From contig CACMZO010000009.1 in NCBI GenBank assembly GCA_902618195.1, forward strand, positions 1-45,027: a stretch of 45,027 nucleotides of DNA. Reading direction: 5' to 3'. The position numbers and the translations under genes are program-made. Source of the DNA: an uncultured SAR116 cluster alpha proteobacterium (GTDB taxonomy: Bacteria; Pseudomonadota; Alphaproteobacteria; Puniceispirillales; Marisalimonadaceae). The notes below the pieces were generated by a model, which did no database searches, was not told where the DNA came from, and worked only from the letters and a program-made list of their open reading frames with translations. Positions 24,358 through 33,609 of the stretch are shown here, piece by piece (the first letter of the stretch is position 1; each line of letters starts with the position of its first letter).

Positions 24358-25167
24358 TTATTGATTTAAAATATCAATTGATAATTCTAAATTTTGATTT
24401 TCAATAAAATATCCATTTATAATACCTTTTACTGGAACAACATCATTATAATCGAAACCTTTTGCTATTTCTACATATCTATCATCTGGAGAAATACCAT
24501 TAGATACATCGAAACCAATCCAACCAAGATTTTCTATAAATACTTCAGCCCAAGCATGCATGGAAAGATTATTAGTATCATCTATGGGTTTAAATAATCC
24601 ACTAACATATCTACAAGGAAGATTATTCATTCTCACTATGGATAAAAATATATGAGTGTGGTCCTGACAAACTCCAAACCCTTTTTTAAATGCGTCTTCA
24701 GCAGTTGTTTTATAGTCTGTTTTTCCTTTTTTATATTTAATTTTGGATTTAATATTAAATGATAAATTATGAAGACTTTCTATCAAGTCTTCATAATTTA
24801 AAATATTTTCTTTATAAAACTTTGATATATATTCACCAGGATTTGTGAGGTTAGTTTTATCAACATAACACCAAAGAGGAAGATCTTTTGGCGAAAATTC
24901 TTTTATTCCAAAATTAGACTTTGTTTCAACTTTACCAAAAATATTATATTCAATTTTTTTAGAGTTATTTTGTATACTAACCAATTCTATTTGATTGCCA
25001 AATTGATCTTTAGAATTAAGTTCCTTTTTTCCACCTTGTATATCAATTTTCCAATCTAAAATTTTCTGGTTTTGATTATTTTGAGGTGTTAAAAGTAATT
25101 TATTAAACCCAAAATTAATTTTTCCATCTATCTCATAGATAATTTTTTGTGTTATTTTTAAAATCAT
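24358..25167 (-). CDS. Transglutaminase-like cysteine peptidase family protein
   Basis: A 269-residue protein. The N-terminal half (about 1-140) is a beta-rich domain often seen before bacterial transglutaminase cores. The C-terminal core has the catalytic triad: Cys in 'GFGVCQDHTHIFLSIVR', His in 'SMHAWAEVFIENLGW', and Asp in 'GFDVSNG'. There is no signal peptide. It lies 4 bases after the alpha-E gene and 12 bases before Anbu, in the known ATP-grasp/alpha-E/transglutaminase/Anbu operon. It is proposed to cleave or ligate a peptide made by the ATP-grasp enzyme. Confidence 0.92.
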   Translation of the reverse strand: MILKITQKIIYEIDGKINFGFNKLLLTPQNNQNQKILDWKIDIQGGKKELNSKDQFGNQIELVSIQNNSKKIEYNIFGKVETKSNFGIKEFSPKDLPLWCYVDKTNLTNPGEYISKFYKENILNYEDLIESLHNLSFNIKSKIKYKKGKTDYKTTAEDAFKKGFGVCQDHTHIFLSIVRMNNLPCRYVSGLFKPIDDTNNLSMHAWAEVFIENLGWIGFDVSNGISPDDRYVEIAKGFDYNDVVPVKGIINGYFIENQNLELSIDILNQ

Positions 25168-25171
25168 ACTA

Positions 25172-26098
25172 TTATTGAAAATTAAATTCTTCCTCTATAT
25201 TTGCAGCTAATGTCATGTTTAATTTAAATAAACTATTTAAAAATGAGTAATTATTAAAATTTGTATTTTTTTGTTTAATTTTTGTTTGAATGCTAAGAGC
25301 ATTCAAGTAACTATTATTTTTTGTAAAATTTTTTTTATGAATTGACTTTAAATTTTTAATTGTTTCATTAACACAAAACATTAATGATTTAGGCATATCT
25401 TTATCTGATATTAAAAAATAAGAAACTTTATTAGCTTTAATTTCATTCTGGTTTTTCCACATAAATGATCTGTATGACGATATGCTTCTCAAAATCATTT
25501 CTAATTGAAAATTATCATAACCCTCAAATCTAAATTTTTTTTCGTCTAATAGGAGATAATATCTTGTATTCAAAATTCTTGCAGTGTTGTCAAATCTCTC
25601 AATAAATGCGCCTAAATAGCAGAAATTTAAAATTTCATTTTTTAACATGCTTCTTTCTAAAAAACCAAAAATGAGAGCAATTTTTTCTCTTGTATTTTTA
25701 ATAATTATCTGAATTTTATTTTCATTTATTTTTTTGTTAAGTTCTTCATTCAAATATAACCAACACGTGTTTATAGCTTCCCAAACCTCTAATGTAATTG
25801 ACACTCTTGATCTTCGTGCATTTTCTCTAGCTTTTCCAATTAGTGTTAAAATATTATTCAAATTCTTTGGATCTTTAAACATAAAGTTAATTATATTGAG
25901 ACTATCTAAAGAATTATTTTTCTTCAAAAAATGATTTCTTATTGAATTTGTTCTTAAAATTGCGTCCCATTCATTATACAAATTACTTGATGATAAAAGG
26001 TATAATTGAAAACCACTCTCAATCATACATAATGTATTTTCAACTCGCTCAATATATCTGAACATCCAAAATAATGAGTCGGCTGTACTTCCTAACAT
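25172..26098 (-). CDS. Alpha-E domain protein
   Basis: A 308-residue all-helical protein starting 'MLGSTADSLFWMFRYIERVE', the highly conserved alpha-E opening. Later features include 'KARENARRSRVSITLEVWEA' and 'FCYLGAFIERFDNTARILNT'. The ATG at 26098 overlaps the last base of the ATP-grasp stop (TAATG), indicating coupling; a longer in-frame start at 26116 is less likely. Alpha-E proteins always accompany circularly permuted ATP-grasp enzymes, and no reaction has been assigned. Confidence 0.92.
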   Translation of the reverse strand: MLGSTADSLFWMFRYIERVENTLCMIESGFQLYLLSSSNLYNEWDAILRTNSIRNHFLKKNNSLDSLNIINFMFKDPKNLNNILTLIGKARENARRSRVSITLEVWEAINTCWLYLNEELNKKINENKIQIIIKNTREKIALIFGFLERSMLKNEILNFCYLGAFIERFDNTARILNTRYYLLLDEKKFRFEGYDNFQLEMILRSISSYRSFMWKNQNEIKANKVSYFLISDKDMPKSLMFCVNETIKNLKSIHKKNFTKNNSYLNALSIQTKIKQKNTNFNNYSFLNSLFKLNMTLAANIEEEFNFQ

Positions 26099-27522
26099 TA
26101 TGAACTCAATATCCAAGTATCTTTAGTTCCACCACCTTGACTTGAATTAACAACAAGTGAATCTTTCTTTAAAGCAACTCTGGTAAGGCCACCACTAGTA
26201 ACTGTAACTTTTTCTTTTGCCAACAAAGCAAAACACCTTAAGTCTACATGTCTAGAAGTTAAACCTTTTTTTGTATAAATAGGACATGTAGATAAAGATA
26301 AAGTTGGTTGAGCAATATAATTATAAGGATTTTTTTTAATTTTATTTTTAAATTTTGATATTTCAGTTTTGCTTGCTAGTGGCCCAACTAGCATCCCATA
26401 ACCTCCTGAACCATGAACTTCTTTAACGACTAATTTATTTAAATTGTCTAATACATATTTCAATTCATTTTTTACACGGCATTTAAATGTTTTTACATTT
26501 TTTAATATTGGTTTCTGACCCAAGTAAAATTTAATAATGTCTGGGATATAGGAATAAATTGATTTATCGTCTGAAATACCTGTGCCAGGAGCATTTGCAA
26601 TGGTTACGTTTTTATTTCTGTATACCTCCATTAATCCTGGAACTCCTAAAAAACTATCTTCCTTAAATGATAATGGATCTAAAAAAATGTCATCTATTCT
26701 TCTATAAATTACATCTACTCTTTTCCAACCTTCTATAGTTTTCATATTTAAATATTTATTAATTACCCGAAGATCCTTACCTTCTACTAATTCAATCCCT
26801 AACTTATCCGCTAAAAAAGCATGTTCAAAAAAAGCAGAGTTATATATACCAGGCGTTAGCAATACTATACTTGGATTTCTATTTGCTTTTTTAGGTGAAG
26901 ACTTCTTTAAAATTTCAGATAATTTATTAGCATAGTTTTTATTTTCAAATACTTTATATCTTGAGATGAGATCAGGAAATAATTTTATCATAGTATCTCT
27001 ATTTTCTATCATGTAAGAAGCACCAGATGGAACTCTTACATTATCTTCTAATACATAAAAATTATCTGAATTAGTTTTTATTAAATCTATGCCAGAAATA
27101 TGATTATATGTTTTTTTTGGAGGAATAAATCCTATCATCTGTTTCAAAAAAGCAGGATTGTTTTGAATTAGATCAAGAGGAATCACTTCGTGCTTTATTA
27201 TTTCTTGTTCACCATAAATATCATTAAGAAAAAAATTAATAGCTAAAACTCTTTGTGTTATTCCTCTAACTATTTTATCCCACTCTTTGTAATTTATTAT
27301 TCTTGGAATTATATCAAACGGTATTAGATTTTCTTTGTCATCATTGGAATATACTTTAAAAGACACACCTGTATTCTGAAAAAATTTCATTGCATCAGAA
27401 TTTTTTTTTCTTAATTCATTATTATCTTGATCTTTGAACCAATTTATCAACTTTTTGTAATTAGTTCTTACAGAATTTTTATTTATAAAGGCTTCATCAT
27501 ATTTTTTTGTAACATAAGTCAT
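26098..27522 (-). CDS. Circularly permuted type 2 ATP-grasp protein
   Basis: A 474-residue protein of the CP-ATP-grasp-2 family. Seen: 'FDIIPRIINYKEWDKIVRGI' (about 70-90), 'GIDLIKTNSDNFYVLEDNVR' and 'RVPSGASYMIENRD', 'LVVKEVHGSGGYGMLVGP' (the permuted ATP-binding segment) and 'SRHVDLRCFALLAKEKVTVT'. It ends 'LVVNSSQGGGTKDTWIL', matching the family's conserved tail. ATP-grasp enzymes form amide bonds from carboxylates, so this is probably a peptide ligase. It is the first gene of the four-gene Anbu operon. Confidence 0.94.
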   Translation of the reverse strand: MTYVTKKYDEAFINKNSVRTNYKKLINWFKDQDNNELRKKNSDAMKFFQNTGVSFKVYSNDDKENLIPFDIIPRIINYKEWDKIVRGITQRVLAINFFLNDIYGEQEIIKHEVIPLDLIQNNPAFLKQMIGFIPPKKTYNHISGIDLIKTNSDNFYVLEDNVRVPSGASYMIENRDTMIKLFPDLISRYKVFENKNYANKLSEILKKSSPKKANRNPSIVLLTPGIYNSAFFEHAFLADKLGIELVEGKDLRVINKYLNMKTIEGWKRVDVIYRRIDDIFLDPLSFKEDSFLGVPGLMEVYRNKNVTIANAPGTGISDDKSIYSYIPDIIKFYLGQKPILKNVKTFKCRVKNELKYVLDNLNKLVVKEVHGSGGYGMLVGPLASKTEISKFKNKIKKNPYNYIAQPTLSLSTCPIYTKKGLTSRHVDLRCFALLAKEKVTVTSGGLTRVALKKDSLVVNSSQGGGTKDTWILSS

Positions 27523-27712
27523 ACTTAATTTCCTAATAAAACTTATTGAGAATAATCCTTTGAATGCCTATATCAAGATTATTTATTGAGTAATTGTAAA
27601 ATAATTAAATTAAAGTTGTACAATGCCTAAAAAATTATCTTTTAAAACTATAAGATAATAAATTAAACTCTTAGATCACTGATTAAAAAGCGATTAAAAT
27701 TATTAAAATTAA

Positions 27713-27784
27713 GTCAAACATCTGTTACAATTAGTTTGTCTCTCTTAATTAATCCTATTGTTTTTATAAATATAATAATTGAAT
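27713..27784 (+). repeat. Degenerate third copy of the tRNA-Met att flank
   Basis: This stretch aligns with the sequences just beside the two tRNA-Met copies. Shared pieces are CTGTTACAA, a 'TAATTAATCCTA'-like core, a T/A-rich run, and a closing AATTGA. It also keeps the 11-base spacing between GTCAAA (27713) and GTTACA (27724). No tRNA sequence follows; the epoxide hydrolase 3' end follows instead. It is best read as a scar of an older integration or rearrangement. Confidence 0.55.
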
Positions 27785-27786
27785 GA

Positions 27787-28917
27787 TTAAACTAATTTGA
27801 TAAAAAAAGTTTTTATATCATTTGATAATAATGAAGGTTCTTCTAATGCCGCAAAGTGACCTCCTCTTGGCATTTCTGTCCATTGTTTTACGTTATAAAT
27901 TCTTTCTACATAACTTTTTGGAGGCCATTTTAAAAACTCTTTTGGAAAAAGAGAACAAGCTGTAGGAGTTTCAACTCTTGTTGAAGGATTGTTAGAAAAT
28001 ATTCTACCTCCTTCAAGTCGTCTTCCATAATAAATCCATGAAGAACTTTCAAATGTATTTGTTAATAAATAGATCATTATATTTCTTAGTAGTTCATCTT
28101 TTGTAAATGTGCTGAACAAATCATTGTCTTTAATATCAGACCAACCATGAAATTTTTCTAAAATCCATGCAGCCACACCAACAGGATTATCTATCATAGA
28201 ATATGCAAGTGTTAGAGGTTTTGTAGCCTTTTGGGTCATATATCCTTTTTGAAGTTCAACATTTAATTCAAAATCATCTTCCCATTTTTTTTCTTTTTCG
28301 TTTTGTGTTCCATTTACGTGTCTGAAACCCATCATATTAACATGTATCCCTTTGCAATTTTTATGATTATCAAACGCAAGCCAAGCTGCAATATAAGATC
28401 CCCAATCACCACCCTGAACAAAATAATTTTTATAACCAAGAACGTCTACTAAAAGCTTATTAATATAATTGGCCATTTTTCTTGGTCCTATTGGTTTATT
28501 TGGTTTATCAGAAAATCCAAACCCTGGTAAAGATGGTGCTACAACATCAAAGGATATGTTATTTGAATTTTCAGTTAACATTGGTATTATATTATGAAAT
28601 TCGCTAACTGATCCTGGCCATCCATGTAATAAAACTAAAGGATAATTATTTTTTCCCTTACCTTTTTCAAAAACGAAATGGAGTTTTAGATCGTCTACAT
28701 CAGACTTATATTGATTAAATGAGTTTAGATAATCCTGATCTGTAAACCAGTCATATTCGTCTATCCAATATTCACATAATTCTTTTAACTTTTCTGGATT
28801 TGTTCCCATTTCCCAAGTTTTTGAAGATGAAATCTTTGACCAATTAAACTCTTTAATTTTATTTTGTATTTTAATAACATCTTCATCTTTAAAATTAATT
28901 TTAAATAAATCAGTCAT
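27787..28917 (-). CDS. Epoxide hydrolase (EHN-type alpha/beta-hydrolase)
   Basis: A 376-residue protein with an N-terminal EHN domain (about 1-110, with 'WEMGTNPEKLKELCEYWIDE') and an alpha/beta-hydrolase core. Seen: oxyanion region 'LLHGWPGSVSEFHNII', 'PSLPGFGFSDKP', nucleophile Asp in 'FVQGGDWGSYIAAWLA', and catalytic His in 'PRGGHFAALEEP'. It matches microsomal-type/juvenile-hormone-type epoxide hydrolases of bacteria, which hydrolyse epoxides to diols. It stands alone between two copies of the att-flank repeat, which suggests a separate inserted module. Confidence 0.93.
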   Translation of the reverse strand: MTDLFKINFKDEDVIKIQNKIKEFNWSKISSSKTWEMGTNPEKLKELCEYWIDEYDWFTDQDYLNSFNQYKSDVDDLKLHFVFEKGKGKNNYPLVLLHGWPGSVSEFHNIIPMLTENSNNISFDVVAPSLPGFGFSDKPNKPIGPRKMANYINKLLVDVLGYKNYFVQGGDWGSYIAAWLAFDNHKNCKGIHVNMMGFRHVNGTQNEKEKKWEDDFELNVELQKGYMTQKATKPLTLAYSMIDNPVGVAAWILEKFHGWSDIKDNDLFSTFTKDELLRNIMIYLLTNTFESSSWIYYGRRLEGGRIFSNNPSTRVETPTACSLFPKEFLKWPPKSYVERIYNVKQWTEMPRGGHFAALEEPSLLSNDIKTFFIKLV

Positions 28918-28971
28918 ATTAATATTATATATAAAAAAGAGAATTTTTCTAATTTTGATTTAATAAAAAAT

Positions 28972-29126
28972 CTGTTACATTTCTGTTACAACAAGTTTAA
29001 CTTTTTTCATTAATCCTAATGATTCTTAAAAAATAACAATTGAGAGTTAACAAGAGAAACATTGAAATAATGGTAGCGGAGGAGGGACTTGAACCCCCGA
29101 CACGCGGATTATGATTCCGCTGCTCT
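28972..29126 (-). repeat. att duplicate: 3' part of tRNA-Met plus its flank
   Basis: Positions 29071-29126 are identical over 56 bases to 37798-37853, the 3' part of the intact tRNA-Met gene from the D-stem through CCA. The next 100 bases outward (28972-29070) are also clearly related to 37702-37797. Beyond 29126 identity ends with a one-base insertion, so no functional tRNA can be made here. A partial tRNA duplicate plus an intact copy is the classic signature of site-specific integration into a tRNA gene. Confidence 0.88.
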
Positions 29127-29423
29127 TAACTTTTAATTCTCTGATTAATAACAATTTTTTTACTAGAAGAAATTAGTTGTCACACCTCCGTCACAACGGA
29201 GGTTAAAAAATGGCAAGTTTTCTACCTTCCACACAATCCATATTTAAGTGCTGATAATAGCTGTAACAAACTCCCTTATTTTATATTAAATACAGTAAAG
29301 CCGTTAAGTAGGTCATTTCATACACATTTTCATACACTAACTTTGTCGGTTGGTTGAATTTACATTTTTATTAATTAAACTATAAATATGAGACATTAAT
29401 TAAGTATAAAAATGGAGAAATTT
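29127..29423. other. Island-end region without a recognised gene
   Basis: This stretch of about 300 bases just inside the island holds no convincing gene. It contains a paired repeat TGTCACA / CGTCACA eleven bases apart (29178-29195), overlapping an inverted repeat ACCTCCG/CGGAGGT. Near 29315-29338 'TCATACACA' and 'TCATACACT' form a direct repeat. No integrase fragment was recognised on either strand. Confidence 0.5.
29178..29195. promoter_or_regulatory. Candidate integrase arm-type site pair
   Basis: TGTCACA at 29178 and CGTCACA at 29189 are direct repeats spaced 11 bases, about one helical turn. Similarly spaced GTYACA pairs occur at 28972/28983 and 37702/37713 beside the tRNA-Met att copies. 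Tyrosine integrases of islands use such arm-type sites next to the core, hence the suggestion. Confidence 0.4.
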
Positions 29424-29747
29424 ATGAAGTTTATAGTACTCGCAAAATATTCAAAACAAGGTACTGACGGTTGGTTAGAAAACCCAGACGAAGATCGTAA
29501 AGCAATGGTAAGTGGATTAGCACAAAAGATTGGAGGTAATCTCATTGATATATCATATACACGTGGAATTTATGATGTTGTAGTCAGTGTTGAAGCACCT
29601 AGTTCTGATACTTTAACAGCATTAAAATTAACAATGATTAAAACTGGTGCTTTTGAAGAGATAACTATTCTCGAGGATATTAATTTAAATGATATTGCAA
29701 AAAAAGGTGCAGAAATGATTGGTCTTTATAAGGCCCCAGGAAACTAA
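29424..29747 (+). CDS. GYD domain protein
   Basis: A 107-residue protein. ATG 29424 is chosen because GGAG lies six bases before it; an in-frame ATG at 29412 is possible. The opening 'MKFIVLAKYSKQGTDGWLEN' and 'RKAMVSGLAQKIGGNLIDIS' with 'YTRGIYDVVVSVEAPSSDTL' match the GYD family, named for its Gly-Tyr-Asp motif, seen here as GIYDVVV. These are small dimeric-barrel proteins of unknown function. It is the first gene inside the island. Confidence 0.85.
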   Translation: MKFIVLAKYSKQGTDGWLENPDEDRKAMVSGLAQKIGGNLIDISYTRGIYDVVVSVEAPSSDTLTALKLTMIKTGAFEEITILEDINLNDIAKKGAEMIGLYKAPGN

Positions 29748-29827
29748 AAATTTTTAATTGACTGAAGGTGAAAATCCTTTAGCCGTCAGATCTAAAAAAT
29801 AATTTAATAATTGAAGCGATATCAGAA

Positions 29828-31534
29828 CTATCGAAACTGGCTTGGAAACAATTTTTTTGCTGTTTTAAGTGAGATCAACCCATCAGCAATGTCTCGATCT
29901 ATTGCTGCCCTTTTACGCAACTCAGGATTTCCGTAACCACCACCGCTTGGACCAGTAGATACCAGTGTTTCGCCTGCCTTGACCGTGAAATATGGAACTT
30001 TTGAAGGCAAAGATGTTGATGTACCATCAGTATGTAATAATTTTAGATTTGCCTTGTGGCCACTTTGGCCACCATCAAAACCCCATGGTTCAAAGGCGTG
30101 ACCTTCTCCTTCTAACGAAAAGCCGGCGTCATCCAAAAACGTAAACTCTCTAATAGCGCCTATCCCTCCCCGCCATTGTCCTGCCGCCATAGCGTCTTCT
30201 CTAAGTTCATAGCGATCCACTCTGACAGGTATATGTGTTTCTATATCTTCAATTGGATTATTGCGAGTGTTTGCATACAGGGTATCAACCGCATCCATGC
30301 CATCTAAGCCAGAGCGTCCGCCGTAGCTACCTTCCATTATTTCCATATGCACCCAATGATTACCATCACGTAGTCCTGAGAGAGCAACAACTCTCAAATT
30401 ACCTATACCTGCAGAGACTTTATCAGGAACAATTTGTGCGAATGCTTTCATAACAGTATCAGCGAGTTGGTTTCCCGGGCAGAAGCGCGCAATGACGGGT
30501 GCTGGAAAAATCGGATTTACCAAACAACCTGCGGGAGCCATAATCTCGATCGGGCGTGTAAGGCCAGAGTTTTGCGGTATTGACCCATAAATAACGCTGT
30601 CTAATAGAATTGAGCGAATAGTAAGCCAAATCGAACAATCTACAGTACCTACCAGAGGCATATTAATAGGTTTATCATCGACCTGCCTAGCTGTGCCTGA
30701 CAAATCCACTATAATAGAATCACCATTAATTTTTAGGGTAACTTTAATTGGTAACTCGCGACGTGCTGGATCTGGGTCATCTAAATAGCCATCAATTTTA
30801 GTCGTTGCGCTATACTCACCATCAGGAAGAGCGCTAATAGCATCCCGCATCATTCTTTCAGAATAGTCCATAAGATCATGAAAGGCATTGACAATTTTTT
30901 CTAAACTATATTTTTTCACTAACTCTAACAATCTTTTAGACCCAATTTTAGCGGCTTCGATTTGAGCTTCCATATCACCAACCACTAATTCTGTTGCTCG
31001 AATGTTAGCTCTCAGGATGTGCCAAACGGCGTCGTTGCGCTTGCCCTCTTCAAATACTTTTATTGCCTTAAATTGTAATCCCTCCGCATATGTATCCACA
31101 GCGTCCACTATTCCGCAGCTTCCTGGAGAAAGCGCTCCAATATCTAAGTGATGCGCAGTAGTTACCGACCAACCGATGAGTAGTTTGTCCAAAAATACCG
31201 GAACACAAAAGGCCACATCTGGTCCATGAGATGCTCCACCATAAGGATCATTATGCATTATCACATCACCAGGCCTAACGGGATCTCCGCGCTCAGCAAG
31301 AACTTTGATAACATTCTTCACATAGCCTGGAATTGGACCTGACTGCAGTGGTGTAGACATCTTACATTCGCACATCTGTAGTCCGTTTACATCTGTCAAC
31401 GCTGCACCAAAGTCTTCAGATTCACGGATGATTGATGAGTAAGACATGCGCATTAACTTATGCCCCATTTCGAGTGCAATACTTTCGAGCGCACCCTGAA
31501 TCACGGCACCAGTTACAGGATCAATTCTGGTCAT
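29828..31534 (-). CDS. hyuB: Hydantoinase B/oxoprolinase-family subunit
   Basis: A 568-residue protein with HyuB family features: 'ESEDFGAALTDVNGLQMCEC', 'VIMHNDPYGGASHGPDVAFC', 'HHLDIGALSPGSCGIVDAVD', 'EGLQFKAIKVFEEG', 'YGGRSGLDGMDAVDTLYANT' and a glycine-rich end 'STGPSGGGYGNPE'. With HyuA it forms an ATP-dependent hydantoinase, oxoprolinase or related amidase; the substrate is not set by sequence alone. It overlaps hyuA by four bases (ATGA). Its base composition is distinctly richer in G and C than the surrounding genes, which suggests recent acquisition. Confidence 0.92.
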   Translation of the reverse strand: MTRIDPVTGAVIQGALESIALEMGHKLMRMSYSSIIRESEDFGAALTDVNGLQMCECKMSTPLQSGPIPGYVKNVIKVLAERGDPVRPGDVIMHNDPYGGASHGPDVAFCVPVFLDKLLIGWSVTTAHHLDIGALSPGSCGIVDAVDTYAEGLQFKAIKVFEEGKRNDAVWHILRANIRATELVVGDMEAQIEAAKIGSKRLLELVKKYSLEKIVNAFHDLMDYSERMMRDAISALPDGEYSATTKIDGYLDDPDPARRELPIKVTLKINGDSIIVDLSGTARQVDDKPINMPLVGTVDCSIWLTIRSILLDSVIYGSIPQNSGLTRPIEIMAPAGCLVNPIFPAPVIARFCPGNQLADTVMKAFAQIVPDKVSAGIGNLRVVALSGLRDGNHWVHMEIMEGSYGGRSGLDGMDAVDTLYANTRNNPIEDIETHIPVRVDRYELREDAMAAGQWRGGIGAIREFTFLDDAGFSLEGEGHAFEPWGFDGGQSGHKANLKLLHTDGTSTSLPSKVPYFTVKAGETLVSTGPSGGGYGNPELRKRAAIDRDIADGLISLKTAKKLFPSQFR

Positions 31535-33609
31535 GAGTTTGGCTCCAATGAAATTATTATATTGCCAGTGCTATGTACCTTTGCAGTTGCGTTTGGCGGC
31601 ACAACGGTAGTGCTATCTTTTTGCAACAAGATTGCAGGTCCCAACATTTCAAAGTTTGTTGGCAACATGTTACGACGGTAAATCTGTGTCTTGAAATTTT
31701 GTAAAGAACCATCTAATCGAAAAACAGCGTCACGAGTTTGAACAAGGGCATTCTTTAAATCTCCATCTGCTTTGAAAGGAGAAAATATCATTTCTTTTGG
31801 TTGCCCTATTGCACTAACCCTAAGATTTACTACTTCTATTGGGCTTTCCGGAAAAGCTTTGCCGTATTCAACTGAATGGGTCTCATGAAATTTTTGCCAT
31901 AGGGTTTGCAAACTTTTTTCAGAAATTTTGCCATCACCTAAACCCACCCTTAATTCATAACCTTGCCCAAGATAACGCAGATCGGCAGCCCGCTTAAAAT
32001 GAACTTCATTCGATGATAAGCCATCCTCGGCTAACCGCTCATGGATCTCAGCTTCCATCTCTGCAAATTCAGAGTTAAATCTGAGCAAGTTTGGTTTGGT
32101 AGAAGATTGGAATTGAGTGCGTATTACATCATATTTGAGATCAGCAATTAAAAGTCCAAGGGCAGAGGTTATGCCAGGACTAATCGGAACGATAACTTCA
32201 GGCACTCCCAGCATCTGCGCCACCTCAGCTCCTTGGAGTGGGCCTGCACCACCCATTGCTACAAGTGAGAACTCTCTAGGATCTATGCCACGCTGTACTG
32301 TGCGTGACCTGATTGCATTTGCCATGTTAGCATTAAGTATCGTTAAAATACCCTCTGCAGCCTCTAAAAGATCAATCTTGAGTTTGTTGGCCAACTCGCC
32401 AACAACATTTCTTGATGCGTTGACATCTAACGACATCTCGCCACCTAAAAAATCATTGGGTTCGAGACGTCCTAGTACTAGGTTGGCGTCAGTGACAGTA
32501 GGTTTTTTACCTCCAAGTCCATATGCTGCTGGGCCAGGCATCGCACCTGCACTTTGTGGTCCTACTTTAAAAGCACCGCCTTTATCTAAATAAGCAATAG
32601 ACCCTCCCCCAGCGCCGATTGTGTGAATATCAAGCATAGGCATTAAAAGTGGGAATCCAGCAATAGAGGTCGATCGGGAATCAGTTTCAGAACATTTTCC
32701 ATCAATGGCAATACCAATGTCTGCCGAAGTGCCTCCAATATCAAAAGTAATAACTTTACTTCGCTCACATTTTTCACCCACCCAAGCGCCGCCCAAAACA
32801 CCCGCGGCAAGGCCAGACATCATTGTAAGCGCTGGGTTTTGTAAAACCATACGAGATGTAATCACACCACCATTGGACGCCATGATTCGCAAGTCACCAG
32901 ATATATCATTTTGTGAAAGTGAATTTTTTAGGTTTTTTACATATTTAGCAACTTTTGGACCAACAAAAGAAGCAAGTGCGGCAGTTGTGAACCGCTCAAA
33001 TTCACGAAATTGGGGGGAAATCTCTGAGGAAGTGGTAATAAAAGCGTTTGGCATTATTCCGCGGACTAATTCCTTGGCGCGACGCTCGTGTTCAGGATTC
33101 AGGTAGGAAAATAAAAAACAAATAGCTAGTGATTCTACACCACTTTCTTTGAGCTCTCGAGCAATTCTTAATACTTCATTTTCATCAAGTGGCTCCAGTT
33201 CATGACCGGTAGGAGGGGTTAAGCGCCCTTTAACAGTTTTTCGATATTGTCTTTGCACAAGAGGCCTGTTCTGCCAAGGGATCTCTTGCATAATCGAATA
33301 ATGATCAGGCCTTTGGTGACGACCAATATGAATAATGTCCCGAAAGCCTTTATTTGTTATCATGCCTGTACAAGCACCTTTACCTTCAAGAACTGAGTTG
33401 GTTGCTGTCGTTGTCCCATGGAAAATCTGAGTTATGCTTTTGGGTTTTAATTTACCCTTATCGACAAGCTCTAAAAGTCCAGTGATTACCCCAATGGAGG
33501 GATCGTCCGGAGTAGTCGACACTTTGTGGATATCAGTCTTTCCAGTTTCATCGTTCAAATAAATAAAGTCGGTGAAAGTACCACCCACGTCAATTCCTAC
33601 TAAGATCAC
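31531..33609 (-). CDS. hyuA: Hydantoinase A/oxoprolinase-family ATPase subunit
   Basis: A 692-residue ASKHA-fold protein. It opens 'MILVGIDVGGTFTDFIYLND' (phosphate-1 motif) and continues with 'FHGTTTATNSVLEGKGACTG', 'VITFDIGGTSADIGIAIDGK' (phosphate-2), 'DIHTIGAGGGSIAYLDKGGA' and 'MGGAGPLQGAEVAQMLGVPE' (adenosine motif). This is the ATP-using subunit that drives ring opening of a hydantoin, 5-oxoproline or similar compound with HyuB. The length is normal. GC is visibly higher than in flanking genes. It is transcribed as hyuA-hyuB; no transporter or regulator accompanies the pair. Confidence 0.94.
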   Translation of the reverse strand: MILVGIDVGGTFTDFIYLNDETGKTDIHKVSTTPDDPSIGVITGLLELVDKGKLKPKSITQIFHGTTTATNSVLEGKGACTGMITNKGFRDIIHIGRHQRPDHYSIMQEIPWQNRPLVQRQYRKTVKGRLTPPTGHELEPLDENEVLRIARELKESGVESLAICFLFSYLNPEHERRAKELVRGIMPNAFITTSSEISPQFREFERFTTAALASFVGPKVAKYVKNLKNSLSQNDISGDLRIMASNGGVITSRMVLQNPALTMMSGLAAGVLGGAWVGEKCERSKVITFDIGGTSADIGIAIDGKCSETDSRSTSIAGFPLLMPMLDIHTIGAGGGSIAYLDKGGAFKVGPQSAGAMPGPAAYGLGGKKPTVTDANLVLGRLEPNDFLGGEMSLDVNASRNVVGELANKLKIDLLEAAEGILTILNANMANAIRSRTVQRGIDPREFSLVAMGGAGPLQGAEVAQMLGVPEVIVPISPGITSALGLLIADLKYDVIRTQFQSSTKPNLLRFNSEFAEMEAEIHERLAEDGLSSNEVHFKRAADLRYLGQGYELRVGLGDGKISEKSLQTLWQKFHETHSVEYGKAFPESPIEVVNLRVSAIGQPKEMIFSPFKADGDLKNALVQTRDAVFRLDGSLQNFKTQIYRRNMLPTNFEMLGPAILLQKDSTTVVPPNATAKVHSTGNIIISLEPNS

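Noticed and set aside
29182-29205. ACCTCCG/CGGAGGT inverted repeat as a terminator
   Set aside because: The following run is A-rich rather than T-rich on the plus strand and the T run precedes the stem on the minus strand; an integrase-site reading fits better.
32117-33106. Long plus-strand frames (158 and 133 residues) inside hyuA
   Set aside because: They are antisense to a clear hyuA and arise from its higher GC content, which removes stop codons by chance.
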